From: Candidatus Obscuribacterales bacterium
GTDB lineage: Bacteria > Cyanobacteriota > Vampirovibrionia > Obscuribacterales > Obscuribacteraceae
NCBI GenBank assembly: GCA_019748395.1
Contig: JAIEPM010000470.1
Span: 1-34,919, forward strand
DNA length: 34,919 nucleotides
Direction: 5' to 3'
The translations under genes were made by a program, and so were the position numbers. The notes beneath the pieces were generated by a model. It had not been told where the DNA came from. It did no database searches and saw nothing but the letters and a program-made list of their open reading frames with translations. Below, piece by piece: positions 17,819 through 27,175 of this stretch; position 1 is the first letter of the stretch, and each line of letters begins with the position of its first letter.

Positions 17819-19051
17819 ATGCACTTATCTAAGAAGATTGGCGTTTGGACTTTTGCTTTGCTTACGCTGCCGCTGAGTGCAAGTCCGGCTTTTGCGCAAT
17901 ATCAAGCAGGGCAAAAAGTAGAATACAAGGTGCGGAGCTGGCCGCCCGGCTGGAAGCTTGGCACGGTTGAGTATATGACTCCAAGTGGGAAGCAAGTAAT
18001 CGTGCGCGAGAAGCCGGACGAGTACAATCCAAAAGGCGGCACAAGTGCCTATGCGCTTGATGAAGTGAGACCGTTCACCGGACAGGCTGCTCCGGATCCG
18101 GTTGATACGGCTAAAGCGCAATTTACTCCTGGCATGCAGGTTACTTATCCCGGTGGAGTTGGGACTGTGGAGTACGTCACTCCAAGCGGAAAGCAAGTAA
18201 TTGTGCGGGAAGCACCCAATCAATTTTATCCGCAGGGCAATACCAGAGCTTACAATTTGGATGAGCTGAAAGCTGGAGGCGCTCCTGCTGCAGCGCAGCC
18301 GGCTCAGACTCCGCAAGTGCCGGCGACAGCGCAGCCCCAGAATCTGGCTGCTAATATTCCGCAATTTTCCGCGCCTGTGCATCAAGCAGCTGCAAATAAC
18401 GCGCAGCTACCCAAAAATGCGCTCCCGGCTATGGCTCCCGGACCGGCAGGACCGGTGATGACTGTCGATGATGTGATTAATTTGTTTGCTGCAAAAATTG
18501 GTGACCCTAAGCAGCTGAGCTGGCCGCAAAATGAACAGGTTTATGCTGAGGTTGCGAAAATTATTCGCGACCGTGGTGTTGACTTTCGATTTGATTCTGC
18601 GCCGCAAAAGCTTATTGACGCCGTCAACCATTATCAGGTGTTTAGCAATGTCACTGGGGCAATCCGCCAGAATTTGGGTCCGCCCGCTAAGAAAGACTAT
18701 TTCAAAGGTGCCTGGGATATGTCGCAAATTGGTGGTGAAACTCGCGTTCGTCAATTTCAACCTGGTTATGACTTAGTCACAAGTGAGCATGGTGCGAAAG
18801 CGGGCGATCTCGTTATTGATGGAAATGGCCACTATAGCTGGAACGGAATATCGGGTCCGTACAGAGACGCCACTCCTGAGGAAATGGCTCAGTCCGACAA
18901 GGGCGGAGCAGGCATTGTTTTGTTGGATGCAAAAATGGGCCAGCGAAGCAAAAACTGGATTGTATTTAAGCATTCTATGACCAATGGAGAAAATATCGAG
19001 GTTGCCGATTTAGAATATCGGACCCGTCGAGAATATGGTGGTCGCCGCTAA
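17819..19051 (+). CDS. Exported protein with an internal duplication, unknown function
   Basis: This exported protein belongs to no family I can name. A signal peptide with cleavage AFA|QY (after residue 26) precedes two similar modules, about residues 27-85 and 100-150. Both contain GTVEY(M/V)TPSGKQVIVRE and end in an Ala-Tyr plus Asp-Glu pattern (AYALDEV; AYNLDEL). A Pro/Ala/Gln-rich linker follows. The C-terminal half (from about residue 215) is a compact domain with GDLVIDGNGHYSWNG and GIVLLDAK, resembling small beta-barrel or lipocalin-like modules. The ATG at 17819 has GGAG 10 nt upstream; an in-frame ATG at 17801 would add six residues. Probably periplasmic; role unknown. Confidence 0.75.
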   Translation: MHLSKKIGVWTFALLTLPLSASPAFAQYQAGQKVEYKVRSWPPGWKLGTVEYMTPSGKQVIVREKPDEYNPKGGTSAYALDEVRPFTGQAAPDPVDTAKAQFTPGMQVTYPGGVGTVEYVTPSGKQVIVREAPNQFYPQGNTRAYNLDELKAGGAPAAAQPAQTPQVPATAQPQNLAANIPQFSAPVHQAAANNAQLPKNALPAMAPGPAGPVMTVDDVINLFAAKIGDPKQLSWPQNEQVYAEVAKIIRDRGVDFRFDSAPQKLIDAVNHYQVFSNVTGAIRQNLGPPAKKDYFKGAWDMSQIGGETRVRQFQPGYDLVTSEHGAKAGDLVIDGNGHYSWNGISGPYRDATPEEMAQSDKGGAGIVLLDAKMGQRSKNWIVFKHSMTNGENIEVADLEYRTRREYGGRR

Positions 19052-19090
19052 GTCGATTAGCTATCGCCGCCAAGCGTAGACTGCCGTTGT

Positions 19091-19107
19091 GTTCTTGCTC
19101 GAAGAAC
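19091..19107. terminator. Possible bidirectional terminator between convergent genes
   Basis: A 6-bp stem GTTCTT / AAGAAC (19091-19096 with 19102-19107) with loop GCTCG lies between the convergent genes ending at 19051 and 19113. No proper T-tract follows on either strand, so it is weak. Confidence 0.3.
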
Positions 19108-19112
19108 TTAGA

Positions 19113-19640
19113 TCAGGGACTCGCGTCTATCAGCTTGTTTAGCGAATTCTCGTGCTGATTTCGCCAGAAAAAATTGTATGGAATTGCTTTTCCGAAATCT
19201 GAATTGTAGTCCTGGAAATCCAGGCGCTCTCTTGCCGGAGAAATGGGCGTCAGGTAACTTGCCGTGCCGAGAGCCGGTGACAAGCTCATGCGCTCGGAGA
19301 AGCTTCTCGGGCGGTTTGCATCTTGAACTGAAGAAATCGGGGAACTAATTGGCGTGATATTTGTGTAGGACTTCAGTGGATTGCTGTTGCTGATGGTAGC
19401 AGATGTGGTGCCAAAACTTGAACTGCCGATGCCTCCGTCGTTTCTCTGGTCGCTCTTTAGAAAATACTTGTCATAATCAGGTAAGCTGAAGCTGTCTTTA
19501 ATGCCGTAAGGTTCGATCTTAGACGACTCGCCTGGGGTGATTGTGGCATCGCCCAGTCGGCCTCCAGGGCTTTGCGCTTGTGCTGAATAGCCGGAAACTA
19601 CGACTGAGATTATGGTGATGATTTGAATTGATCTGCGCAT
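19113..19640 (-). CDS. Short exported protein, unknown, last gene of the efflux operon
   Basis: A 175-residue protein with no recognised family. Its signal peptide (MRRSIQ, hydrophobic core IITIISVVVSG, cleavage about AQA|QS) is followed by a Ser/Pro/Asn-rich, probably disordered, mature chain with few hydrophobic stretches, ending with a more compact segment (RLDFQDYNSDFGKAIPYNFFW). The start ATG at 19640 lies 1 nt after the adaptor stop codon (GATTAGAATG), so it is very likely translated from the same mRNA; the longer open frame upstream overlaps the adaptor gene and is ignored. Such a coupled tail gene may be a periplasmic partner of the pump, but nothing in the sequence shows this. Confidence 0.7.
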   Translation of the reverse strand: MRRSIQIITIISVVVSGYSAQAQSPGGRLGDATITPGESSKIEPYGIKDSFSLPDYDKYFLKSDQRNDGGIGSSSFGTTSATISNSNPLKSYTNITPISSPISSVQDANRPRSFSERMSLSPALGTASYLTPISPARERLDFQDYNSDFGKAIPYNFFWRNQHENSLNKLIDASP

Positions 19641-19641
19641 T

Positions 19642-21003
19642 CTAATCACCAGCAGCTTTTTCGGTTTTGGCATTGGCTTGCTTAATCTCTTCGGCATCAG
19701 CAATTTTGCAAGGAATATCTTTTAGTTCTTTCTCTTCATTACTTGCTTTCAATAAACAAAGATCTGACTCAGCAAGATTGGCTGTTACTTCAACTTCGTC
19801 ACCCATGCTGTCGCCTTTCTTTACCGGTATGCGTTTGCTCTCGCCGTTTTTTACCAGATTTACATAGCTTCCTTTCAGATCCGTGCCGACTGCCGAGGCA
19901 GGCAAAAATATGGTTTTGAATGGACGGCTTACAGTCCACTCTACAGTGCAGAACATGCCGGGATCAAGGACCCTTGGCGAATTGTTCACGTTTAATTCTA
20001 CAGGCATAGTGCGGGTGCTTTCGTCTAAAGCGTAAGCCGGCCTTGCGACTATGCCCTCGAATTGTTTTCCTGGAAAAGCAGCAGCTGTAAAATTGACTTT
20101 TTCGCCCTGATGCAATTCGCCCACCGCGTTTTCGGGAATGGCTGCCACCAATCTGAGTTTGGATACTTGTTGAATACGAACAATGGGCTGATGAGCATTA
20201 CCATCGGCGTTGGCCGCGACGATTGATCCTTCATGCACATTTCTGGCGCTGATCACTCCGTCAAAAGGAGCTGAGATTGTCAGATAGCTTTGCATTGACT
20301 TGAGAGAATCTTCAACACGTCTTGCTGCTATAACATTTCTATTTTCAGCCAGAACTACTGCCTCGGCCGCAGAAATGGCTGATTCTGCTGCTTTTACTCT
20401 GCCTCGATCTGCTTCTACTGTTTTAGCAGCTGAATCCACGTCGTTTTGTGCAATTGCTCCCGGGGTTTTAGCTGCTTCAATCAAGCGGCTGTAAGTCAGT
20501 TGATCTGAGTCAAGTTTGGCAACTGCTTCTTGAAGCTTCGCTTTTTCCGATTGCAAAGCTGCTTCGGCTCTTGTTACGACAGCCAGGGCTGCGTTTAGTT
20601 TGGCATCGGCCTCGTCAATTTTTTGAATGAGTTCAGGGCAGTGAATTGTAAGCATTTTTTGCCCTTTCTTCACCCAGGAGCCCCGGTCCACTCCAATCCA
20701 GGATACGTAGCCTTCAACCTTTGCGTGCACGGGCACGTCCTGATACGCTTTCAATTCGCCGGGCACTTCAATGCGGTTTTCCAGGATGGAAAGTCTTGGA
20801 TGAACAAGCAGAACTCTTCGCTCTTTCTTGTTGTTTGAAGTCGATTCACTTTTCTTGCTTTCATCCGGCGCTGCTTGATTCTCCTTCGATTTGTCGCCGC
20901 ACGATTGCAGAAGCGTGGCTGCCAAAAAAGAGCTGACCCCGAAATTGAGAAGAAAAACGACTTTGCTTTTCATTTTAAGGCGACTCTTTAATTTACCAAA
21001 CAT
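19642..21003 (-). CDS. RND efflux periplasmic adaptor (membrane fusion protein), lipoprotein
   Basis: A HlyD/AcrA-type adaptor that links the inner-membrane RND pump to the outer-membrane channel. The 453-residue product has a lipoprotein signal with lipobox LQSC, a charged linker, the lipoyl half-motifs (GYVSWIGVDRGSWVKKGQ; SAPFDGVISARNVHEGSIV), a long Ala-rich alpha-hairpin between them (about residues 130-235), and beta-barrel and membrane-proximal domains. The ATG at 21003 overlaps the RND gene by 11 nt and has AAAGGG 8 nt upstream; a second ATG at 20973 is possible. It sits between the pump gene and a small exported protein gene in one operon. Confidence 0.92.
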   Translation of the reverse strand: MFGKLKSRLKMKSKVVFLLNFGVSSFLAATLLQSCGDKSKENQAAPDESKKSESTSNNKKERRVLLVHPRLSILENRIEVPGELKAYQDVPVHAKVEGYVSWIGVDRGSWVKKGQKMLTIHCPELIQKIDEADAKLNAALAVVTRAEAALQSEKAKLQEAVAKLDSDQLTYSRLIEAAKTPGAIAQNDVDSAAKTVEADRGRVKAAESAISAAEAVVLAENRNVIAARRVEDSLKSMQSYLTISAPFDGVISARNVHEGSIVAANADGNAHQPIVRIQQVSKLRLVAAIPENAVGELHQGEKVNFTAAAFPGKQFEGIVARPAYALDESTRTMPVELNVNNSPRVLDPGMFCTVEWTVSRPFKTIFLPASAVGTDLKGSYVNLVKNGESKRIPVKKGDSMGDEVEVTANLAESDLCLLKASNEEKELKDIPCKIADAEEIKQANAKTEKAAGD

Positions 21004-24000
21004 TTTCTTTTCCCTTTATTCGGTCGGGCAGAACAGAAGCATCAAGACGATTCGCTCGTTTTTGAACCATTGCATAAATTACCGGCAAAATCAGCAGCAC
21101 TGTCGGGGTTGAAAGCAGCAAGCCGCCGATGACGGCGCGACCAAGCGGCGCAGTTCTCTCTCCGCCTTCGCTCATTCCCAGTGCCATCGGGATCATGCCG
21201 GCAATCATTGCCAGGCTGGTCATCAAAACCGGTCTAATTCTTGCCGCAGCTCCTTTAACAGCCGCCGTAGCCGCCGAAATTTTTTCTCCGACACGACGTT
21301 CTTCGGAGAATACAACCACCAGAATTGAGTTAGCCACACCCACGCCCGTAGCCATAATTGCACCCATAAATGATTGTATATTGAGACTTGTATGGCTGAT
21401 GAAAAGTGAAACTAAGGCTCCAAATAAAATGGCTGGAACCACTGAAACTATGATTAAAGAGAGTCTTAGTGATTGGAAAAATGCTACCAGCATGAGAGTT
21501 ATTGCCACAATTGCAAAAGCGACACCCAGATAAAGCGCGAAAAAAGTGCTTTGCATAAGTGGGACCTGTCCTCTCATGCTCACTTTAATCCCTCTGGGAG
21601 GCTTGCCGAGCGAATCGATGCTTTGGCTCACCTCTGAGGCTATTTTGCCTAAATCGTTGTTTGCAAGGTTGGCCGAAATACTGAGCATGCGGCTCATATT
21701 GTAATGGTCGAACTCGCCGGGAGTTGTACTGAAGCTGACGTTTGCGACATCTCTTAGAAAGGGACCGGCGTAAGAACCGGCTTTGATCGGTAAATTAGCA
21801 ACCGAGTTCAATGACTTTAATTCACCCTGCGGGACCTGAACCTGAACCTGATAAGCCAGCCCGCTCTTGGTGTCGCGCCAGTAAATCGGTGTGACAAAGC
21901 GACTTGAGTAGGTTGAAGCTACAAGTGCACGGCCGACATCCTTTACACTCACATCCAGTTGACCGGCTCGCACGCGGTCTATATCAATATTTATAGTCGG
22001 ATAATCCAGCGCTTGAATAATTCCAACATCTCTTAGATCTTTCATTTCCAGCATAGCTGCCAGCACTTTGTTGGTATAAGCCTGCAAAACGCTGAATTTA
22101 GGACCGTTAATATCAACCTGAATCGGAGTGGGTGAGCCGACCTGAATAATCTTGTTGACTATATCGCCTGCTTCAAAACTGATGGCGACATTTTTTAGCT
22201 CCTGCTCGAATCTCTTTCTCAGATCTTCTTTTACTTTTCTGCTGTCGAATTTGCCTTCCTCGAGATCTACTAGAACTACCGCTTCTTGAGGTCCGGAAGT
22301 CCACATATAGATATTGCTGATTGCATAGCTTGTCGGTTGTGTTCCGACATAAGCAATGGAGACTTTAACGTTTTCTTTGCCTACGGTTTCATCAATAATT
22401 CTGAGGGCCTGCTTACAGAGTTCTTCTGTTCTTTCGAATCTGGTGCCTGTGGCAGCCTTGATTCGAAGCTGAAAGCTGCTCGGGTTGCCTTCAGGAAAGA
22501 GCTCTCTGGCAAGTTGTGGATAAATGAGAAGACTTGAGCTTGCAGCCAGAACAAAAACAATAATAACTGCCAACTTTTGGTGCAAGAGACGAATTAATAG
22601 TCTCTGGTATTTATGCCTGAGAATTTCCATTAAGCCGAGTTTTCGACGAGCTCTTACTGTTTTGTTCTGGTGAGCTGCATGTGCGGCTCTGTGAGCATCG
22701 TCAATGTGAAGAGTCGGATCTACCATGACAATATGATGTTGGGTTTCTCCCCATGTCACTTTTTTGTCATGGACCCCGTTGGCGGCGTGAGCTTTGAGAA
22801 GCCAGGCGCACATAACAGGCACAAAAGTTCCAGACAAAATATATGAGGCAAACATCGCCAACCCGACTGCCAGCGATAAAGGCACAAACAACGATTGAGT
22901 CACTCCGACCATAAAGAACGAGGGCAGGAAGACCGATACGACAGAAAGCATTGCCAGTAAACGAGGTATTACCACTTCAAGCGAAGCATCCCAGATTGCG
23001 TCTTTGAGAGGGGCACCGCTGGCCAGATGGCTGTGGATGTTTTCTATAGTGACTGTCGCTTCATCCACCAGAATGCCTACTGCTAGAGAGAGACCGCTCA
23101 GGGTCATGATGTTGATGCTCTGACCGCCAATCCAGAGACCAACAACTGCAGCCAGAAGTGCAAATGGAATGTTCAGGACCACAATAATTGAGCTTCGGAA
23201 ATCTCTCAAGAATAGAAGCACTACCCCGCCTGTTAAAAGCGCTCCGATTGCTCCCTCAGTAAGCAGCCCTTTCAGGGCTTCCGTGACATATATAGATTGA
23301 TCGAATTCAAAGCTGACTTTAATGTCTTCCGGCAACAGCGATTGCATGTAGGCAATTTGTTCTTTGATTTCATTAACTACAGTCAGTGTTGAGGCGCTGG
23401 CTTGTTTTGAAATTGCCATGTAGACGGTGCGATTGCCGTTTACCAGAGCGTAGCCCGTGGTGATGTCTGTTGCGTCCTGAACTGTTGCCAGATCTCTTAT
23501 ATAAATAGCCGCTCCCGGACCTTTTTTAATTGGAATATCCAGAAGTTGCTTGATATCGCCGACTACTGAATTGATTGAGGACATGCGCTGCAGGTCGCCG
23601 GTTCTAACAACCCCGGATGGCTCGATGACGTTGCCTGAATCAACAGCCTGAACAATGTCTTCAATAGATACGTGATACTGATTCAATCTCGCTGAATCGA
23701 CAGTCAAAACGATACTGCGCTGGTTACCGCCGAAAGGAGGGGGAGCCGAAGCTCCTGGAATTGTCGAAACAACAGGTCTGACCCGCGCGTAAACCAGATC
23801 TTGAATTTGTCCGAGTTCTCGCGAAGGACTGGAAAATACTAAATAGCCAACTGGAACATTGCCGACATCGAAGCGAATGATGAAAGGTGTGACTGTTCCC
23901 GGCGGCATGTAAGACCTTGAGCGCTCAACCTGTGCGACCACCTGAGACATGGCGTCGGCCATATCTGTTTCGGGGTGGAAATAAATATCCATGACTGAAG

Positions 24001-24262
24001 CGCCCTGTATAGAACGCGAAGAAACATGATCGACACCGCTAATGTAGAAAAAATGCTGCTCGTAGAAGGTCACCATGTAGCCTTCCATCTGGGACGGGTC
24101 CATTCCTCCGTAAGGCTGAACAACACTAATTCGAGGCAGATTGAGATGCGGAAAAATATCGATTTGCATTCTGGTCATCGCCAGAATTGAAAGCAAAACC
24201 ACAGCCATAACGAGCACGATGACCGTTACTGGGCGTCCCATTGCAAATCGAATCAGTCCCAT
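20993..24262 (-). CDS. RND family efflux pump, inner membrane transporter
   Basis: A proton-driven pump of 1089 residues with two repeated halves, each with membrane bundles and large periplasmic loops. The TM4 proton-relay motif GILVDEATVTIEN keeps Asp400 and has Glu401 where AcrB has Asp408. The counterpart of AcrB Lys940 in TM10 appears replaced (GVGVANSIL). The sequence is closer to AcrB/HAE-type pumps than to CzcA/CusA metal pumps. An unusual insertion in the central cytoplasmic loop (about residues 490-540) carries eight histidines. The start ATG shares one base with the TolC gene stop (TAATG), and the 3' end overlaps the adaptor. Substrate unknown. Confidence 0.95.
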   Translation of the reverse strand: MGLIRFAMGRPVTVIVLVMAVVLLSILAMTRMQIDIFPHLNLPRISVVQPYGGMDPSQMEGYMVTFYEQHFFYISGVDHVSSRSIQGASVMDIYFHPETDMADAMSQVVAQVERSRSYMPPGTVTPFIIRFDVGNVPVGYLVFSSPSRELGQIQDLVYARVRPVVSTIPGASAPPPFGGNQRSIVLTVDSARLNQYHVSIEDIVQAVDSGNVIEPSGVVRTGDLQRMSSINSVVGDIKQLLDIPIKKGPGAAIYIRDLATVQDATDITTGYALVNGNRTVYMAISKQASASTLTVVNEIKEQIAYMQSLLPEDIKVSFEFDQSIYVTEALKGLLTEGAIGALLTGGVVLLFLRDFRSSIIVVLNIPFALLAAVVGLWIGGQSINIMTLSGLSLAVGILVDEATVTIENIHSHLASGAPLKDAIWDASLEVVIPRLLAMLSVVSVFLPSFFMVGVTQSLFVPLSLAVGLAMFASYILSGTFVPVMCAWLLKAHAANGVHDKKVTWGETQHHIVMVDPTLHIDDAHRAAHAAHQNKTVRARRKLGLMEILRHKYQRLLIRLLHQKLAVIIVFVLAASSSLLIYPQLARELFPEGNPSSFQLRIKAATGTRFERTEELCKQALRIIDETVGKENVKVSIAYVGTQPTSYAISNIYMWTSGPQEAVVLVDLEEGKFDSRKVKEDLRKRFEQELKNVAISFEAGDIVNKIIQVGSPTPIQVDINGPKFSVLQAYTNKVLAAMLEMKDLRDVGIIQALDYPTINIDIDRVRAGQLDVSVKDVGRALVASTYSSRFVTPIYWRDTKSGLAYQVQVQVPQGELKSLNSVANLPIKAGSYAGPFLRDVANVSFSTTPGEFDHYNMSRMLSISANLANNDLGKIASEVSQSIDSLGKPPRGIKVSMRGQVPLMQSTFFALYLGVAFAIVAITLMLVAFFQSLRLSLIIVSVVPAILFGALVSLFISHTSLNIQSFMGAIMATGVGVANSILVVVFSEERRVGEKISAATAAVKGAAARIRPVLMTSLAMIAGMIPMALGMSEGGERTAPLGRAVIGGLLLSTPTVLLILPVIYAMVQKRANRLDASVLPDRIKGKENVW

Positions 24263-25896
24263 TAGATTCCCTTCGATTGAATGCGCTGGGCTTCAGCCAG
24301 AAAAGGCTTTAAGTCCCCATGCGCTGCTGCTACTGAAAGAAGTGCTCGCCAGATGCCCACTCTTGCAAGAGCGTCTTGCATTCTAGATTGAGCAAGAACC
24401 GTATTTGCCTCGGCGACCTGAGCCACACTGCCTAGTCCGGTTTTGTACCTGGCTTCCGCCTGCTTCACAGCCAGGGAGGCTGCATTGACTTGAACCGGCA
24501 TATTCTCGGCCAACTGAATCGCTGTTTTAACTCGTGCTTGTGCTCGAGCATTTTCAGCTTTCAGATTCTGCAAAATAAGTTTGTAATCTTCTTCCTGGGC
24601 AATAATTCGTTGATCTTGCACACGCTTTTGTTCTCTTAGACGGTAGTAATCAAGAAAATTCCAGTTGATTACGAGCGCTGCCTGGTAGTTAGGAATAACC
24701 GGGAAAACGCCGTCAGCTCCTAAAGATTGACGTTCCCTGCCGTTGAGAGCCAGGCCGGAGCCTCTGGTCTGAACTCCTCCCAGAAAATGAAATACCGGAT
24801 AATATTCCTTATCTAAAATGCGTCGCTGCGCTTTTGCGCTTTTCACAGCTACTTTTGCAGATCTTAAAATAGGTACTTCGTCCAGGAGTGGAGCCGCTTG
24901 CTGGAATTTGTTGTTTGGAGCGTCTGATGCGAAGCCGGCCGGGTTGATGCTCAGATCTTTGCCGCCCTCGCCGATTGCATTTGCAAGATTTGCTATCGCT
25001 AAATCTCTTGAAAGATTCGCTCGAATTACCTGATTTCGCGCGTTTGCTAATTGTGCTTCGGCAAGAGAGGCGTCAGCTCCTGGTTTCAGGCTGGCGTTGA
25101 CCTGGGCGTCTACAATTGTGCGAAACTGGCTGAAAGAAGCAAGGTTTAGTTCGGCGGCTTTTACCTGTTCAAGAGCTTCAACCAGATCAAGAAAGGCACT
25201 GGCGACTGCCACTGAAACATCGAAGCGTGATAACTCGAACTGAGCAGAAGCCTGTTCTGATTGGGTTTTACTCAAGTTAATACGAGCTTTGTGCAATCCA
25301 AAATCCAGTGGTGCCCAGTCTAAACTAAAGCCTGCACCGCTATAGAAAATCGGAGACATGTCTATGCCTCTTTCTCCAGGACCTGCCATTGCCGGAAAAA
25401 CCGGACTGCCGAAAAATACCTGGGAAATCTTGTTATGGCTGGACATTATTTCTTGATACTGAAAAAGCGAGTCAGGCAAATACTCGTTCAGTTTTTGTAC
25501 TGAAACATTCTTGCGAGCCGCTTGTTCCAGAGCGCGATTTTTTCTAATGCTGGGGTAATTTCTGTCTGCGTAAGTTACAGCCGCATAAAGAGTTAAAGGT
25601 GTTGAAAGCGAATTTTTCTCAACGCCGTCTTGCAGTTTGAGAGGACCTCGCAACTCGGAGCTGCTCTCCTGGGCTTGAGCCTTTGCATGTCCTGAATTAG
25701 AAAAGCAAATTACGGTGCAGGCTATGACCGAGAAACTCTTGGCTAGGCTGTAAACATACTTTCTTTTTTCAAGCTGATTTGAATGTAATGGCTTGAGATT
25801 AGGGAAGCATTGATTCATTGATGCGGACCGGAGAAACCTTGAGACCGCCCGCAAGAGGCGTCTTCTGTACCAATATAAGGAGCTGAAGCTATTCAT
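24262..25896 (-). CDS. TolC-like outer membrane efflux protein
   Basis: The outer-membrane channel of the tripartite pump. The mature part shows the duplicated TolC pattern of long Ala/Gln/Lys-rich helices and short barrel strands, with the family ending QAEARYKTGLGSVAQVAEAN followed by a final helix. A hydrophobic signal-like segment (SFSVIACTVICFSNSGHAKA) precedes the mature protein. The start is uncertain: ATG 25896 (used here, 25 nt after the kinase stop) leaves a long basic n-region, and ATG 25818 would shorten it by 26 residues; neither has a clear ribosome site. The stop overlaps the RND start by one base. Confidence 0.9.
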   Translation of the reverse strand: MNSFSSLYWYRRRLLRAVSRFLRSASMNQCFPNLKPLHSNQLEKRKYVYSLAKSFSVIACTVICFSNSGHAKAQAQESSSELRGPLKLQDGVEKNSLSTPLTLYAAVTYADRNYPSIRKNRALEQAARKNVSVQKLNEYLPDSLFQYQEIMSSHNKISQVFFGSPVFPAMAGPGERGIDMSPIFYSGAGFSLDWAPLDFGLHKARINLSKTQSEQASAQFELSRFDVSVAVASAFLDLVEALEQVKAAELNLASFSQFRTIVDAQVNASLKPGADASLAEAQLANARNQVIRANLSRDLAIANLANAIGEGGKDLSINPAGFASDAPNNKFQQAAPLLDEVPILRSAKVAVKSAKAQRRILDKEYYPVFHFLGGVQTRGSGLALNGRERQSLGADGVFPVIPNYQAALVINWNFLDYYRLREQKRVQDQRIIAQEEDYKLILQNLKAENARAQARVKTAIQLAENMPVQVNAASLAVKQAEARYKTGLGSVAQVAEANTVLAQSRMQDALARVGIWRALLSVAAAHGDLKPFLAEAQRIQSKGI

Positions 25897-25921
25897 GTGT
25901 GCAAAAGATGTGTAAGTGTAA

Positions 25922-27175
25922 TTATTGTTTGATCCGCAAAAAAACCGTAAATATGCTGCCTTCGCCCACTTTGCTGGAAACATTAACAGTACCTTTCTTA
26001 GATTCAACCAATGCTCTGACAATTGCTAAGCCTAAGCCCGAGCCTCCTGATTGGCGGCTTCTCGATTTATCGACTCTATAAAACCGATCGAATATAAATG
26101 GTAAATTTTCTTCTGCTATGCCGATGCCTGAGTCTATGACTTGAATCTTTGCAAAGAGTTTCTCGCTTGTTAGCGAAACTTTCACCGAGCCGCCACTATT
26201 TGTATAACGCCAGGCATTCTCGATTAGATTGGCCAGAATCTTGTGCAGATTTTCTCTGGAACAAGCCACTTTCAGCGACTCTGATTCAATCAAGCTCAGA
26301 TTGATTCCTTTATTGTCGAATTTTGCTTGAAATTCGCTAAGGATGAGCGAGATTGTGCTCTCAAGATCTGCCGATTCTTCGACATCGACTTCGTCGTTGA
26401 GGCTACCCTCGATTTCAGCAAGCAACATCAGATCGTTGATGATTTTTTCCATCCGTTCTGTAGCAGTATTAATTATCGAAATGTCTTCGCTTATCTGGGC
26501 TTTGTCAGCCAGACGCTTTTCGAGCAAATCAATTCGGGCTTGAAATATACCAAGCGGCGTATTGAGTTCGTGCGACGCATCGGCCAGAAATTGTTTAAGC
26601 ATCTTTAGGTTATCGTTAATGGGCGCTGTTGCCGTGTCTGAAATGACATAGCTGCCTAGACCTAAACCAAAGAGCAAGATTGGAGCCAGTAAGAGAAGTG
26701 TGAGTTCAAGCTTTTGTAATGCTTCATCGCGAAAGGCGGTAGGCATGGCAATTTGCAAATATCCAAGCACCTGATTGTCTTTTTTGAGGGGACTTACAAG
26801 CAGTCGAAAATCTTTGACCTGGCCGGAATCTTTGTGTAAGCTGGACGGACCTTTTGGTCCGTAATGTTCCAGCTGTTTAGCGTCCTTATCATAAAGCTGG
26901 ATTGCCACAAAAGAGCGAGCCGGTTCAGTCTGCACCACGCGAATCCAGTCACGGAAATGCGGCAGATTTCCATTGAGTTCGATGGCATGGCCGAAATCGG
27001 ATGCCAGAACCTGTAACTGTTCGTCTATTGAATAATTCAAGATCCAGTCAAAAGCTGAATATGCAAGCAAGGCAAGCACAACATAAAGCACGCTTGAAAG
27101 CGCCACAAAAGTCAGGGCAATTCGCCAGCGAACATTAGTTAGTCGGTAAGTCTTCGATTTTGTAACCAATTCCAT
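25922..27175 (-). CDS. Two-component sensor histidine kinase for the efflux operon
   Basis: A membrane histidine kinase of 417 residues with two membrane segments (about 18-45 and 157-178) enclosing a periplasmic sensor of about 110 residues. The phosphoacceptor motif ASHELNTPLG carries His202, followed by the ATPase domain with N box NLIENAWRYT and G boxes DSGIGI and GGSGLGLAI. The linker between TM2 and the H box is short, so a HAMP domain is reduced or absent. The gene overlaps the response regulator by 41 nt and is followed by the TolC gene, suggesting it senses a pump substrate. The ATG at 27175 has no strong ribosome site; coupling is likely. Confidence 0.94.
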   Translation of the reverse strand: MELVTKSKTYRLTNVRWRIALTFVALSSVLYVVLALLAYSAFDWILNYSIDEQLQVLASDFGHAIELNGNLPHFRDWIRVVQTEPARSFVAIQLYDKDAKQLEHYGPKGPSSLHKDSGQVKDFRLLVSPLKKDNQVLGYLQIAMPTAFRDEALQKLELTLLLLAPILLFGLGLGSYVISDTATAPINDNLKMLKQFLADASHELNTPLGIFQARIDLLEKRLADKAQISEDISIINTATERMEKIINDLMLLAEIEGSLNDEVDVEESADLESTISLILSEFQAKFDNKGINLSLIESESLKVACSRENLHKILANLIENAWRYTNSGGSVKVSLTSEKLFAKIQVIDSGIGIAEENLPFIFDRFYRVDKSRSRQSGGSGLGLAIVRALVESKKGTVNVSSKVGEGSIFTVFLRIKQ

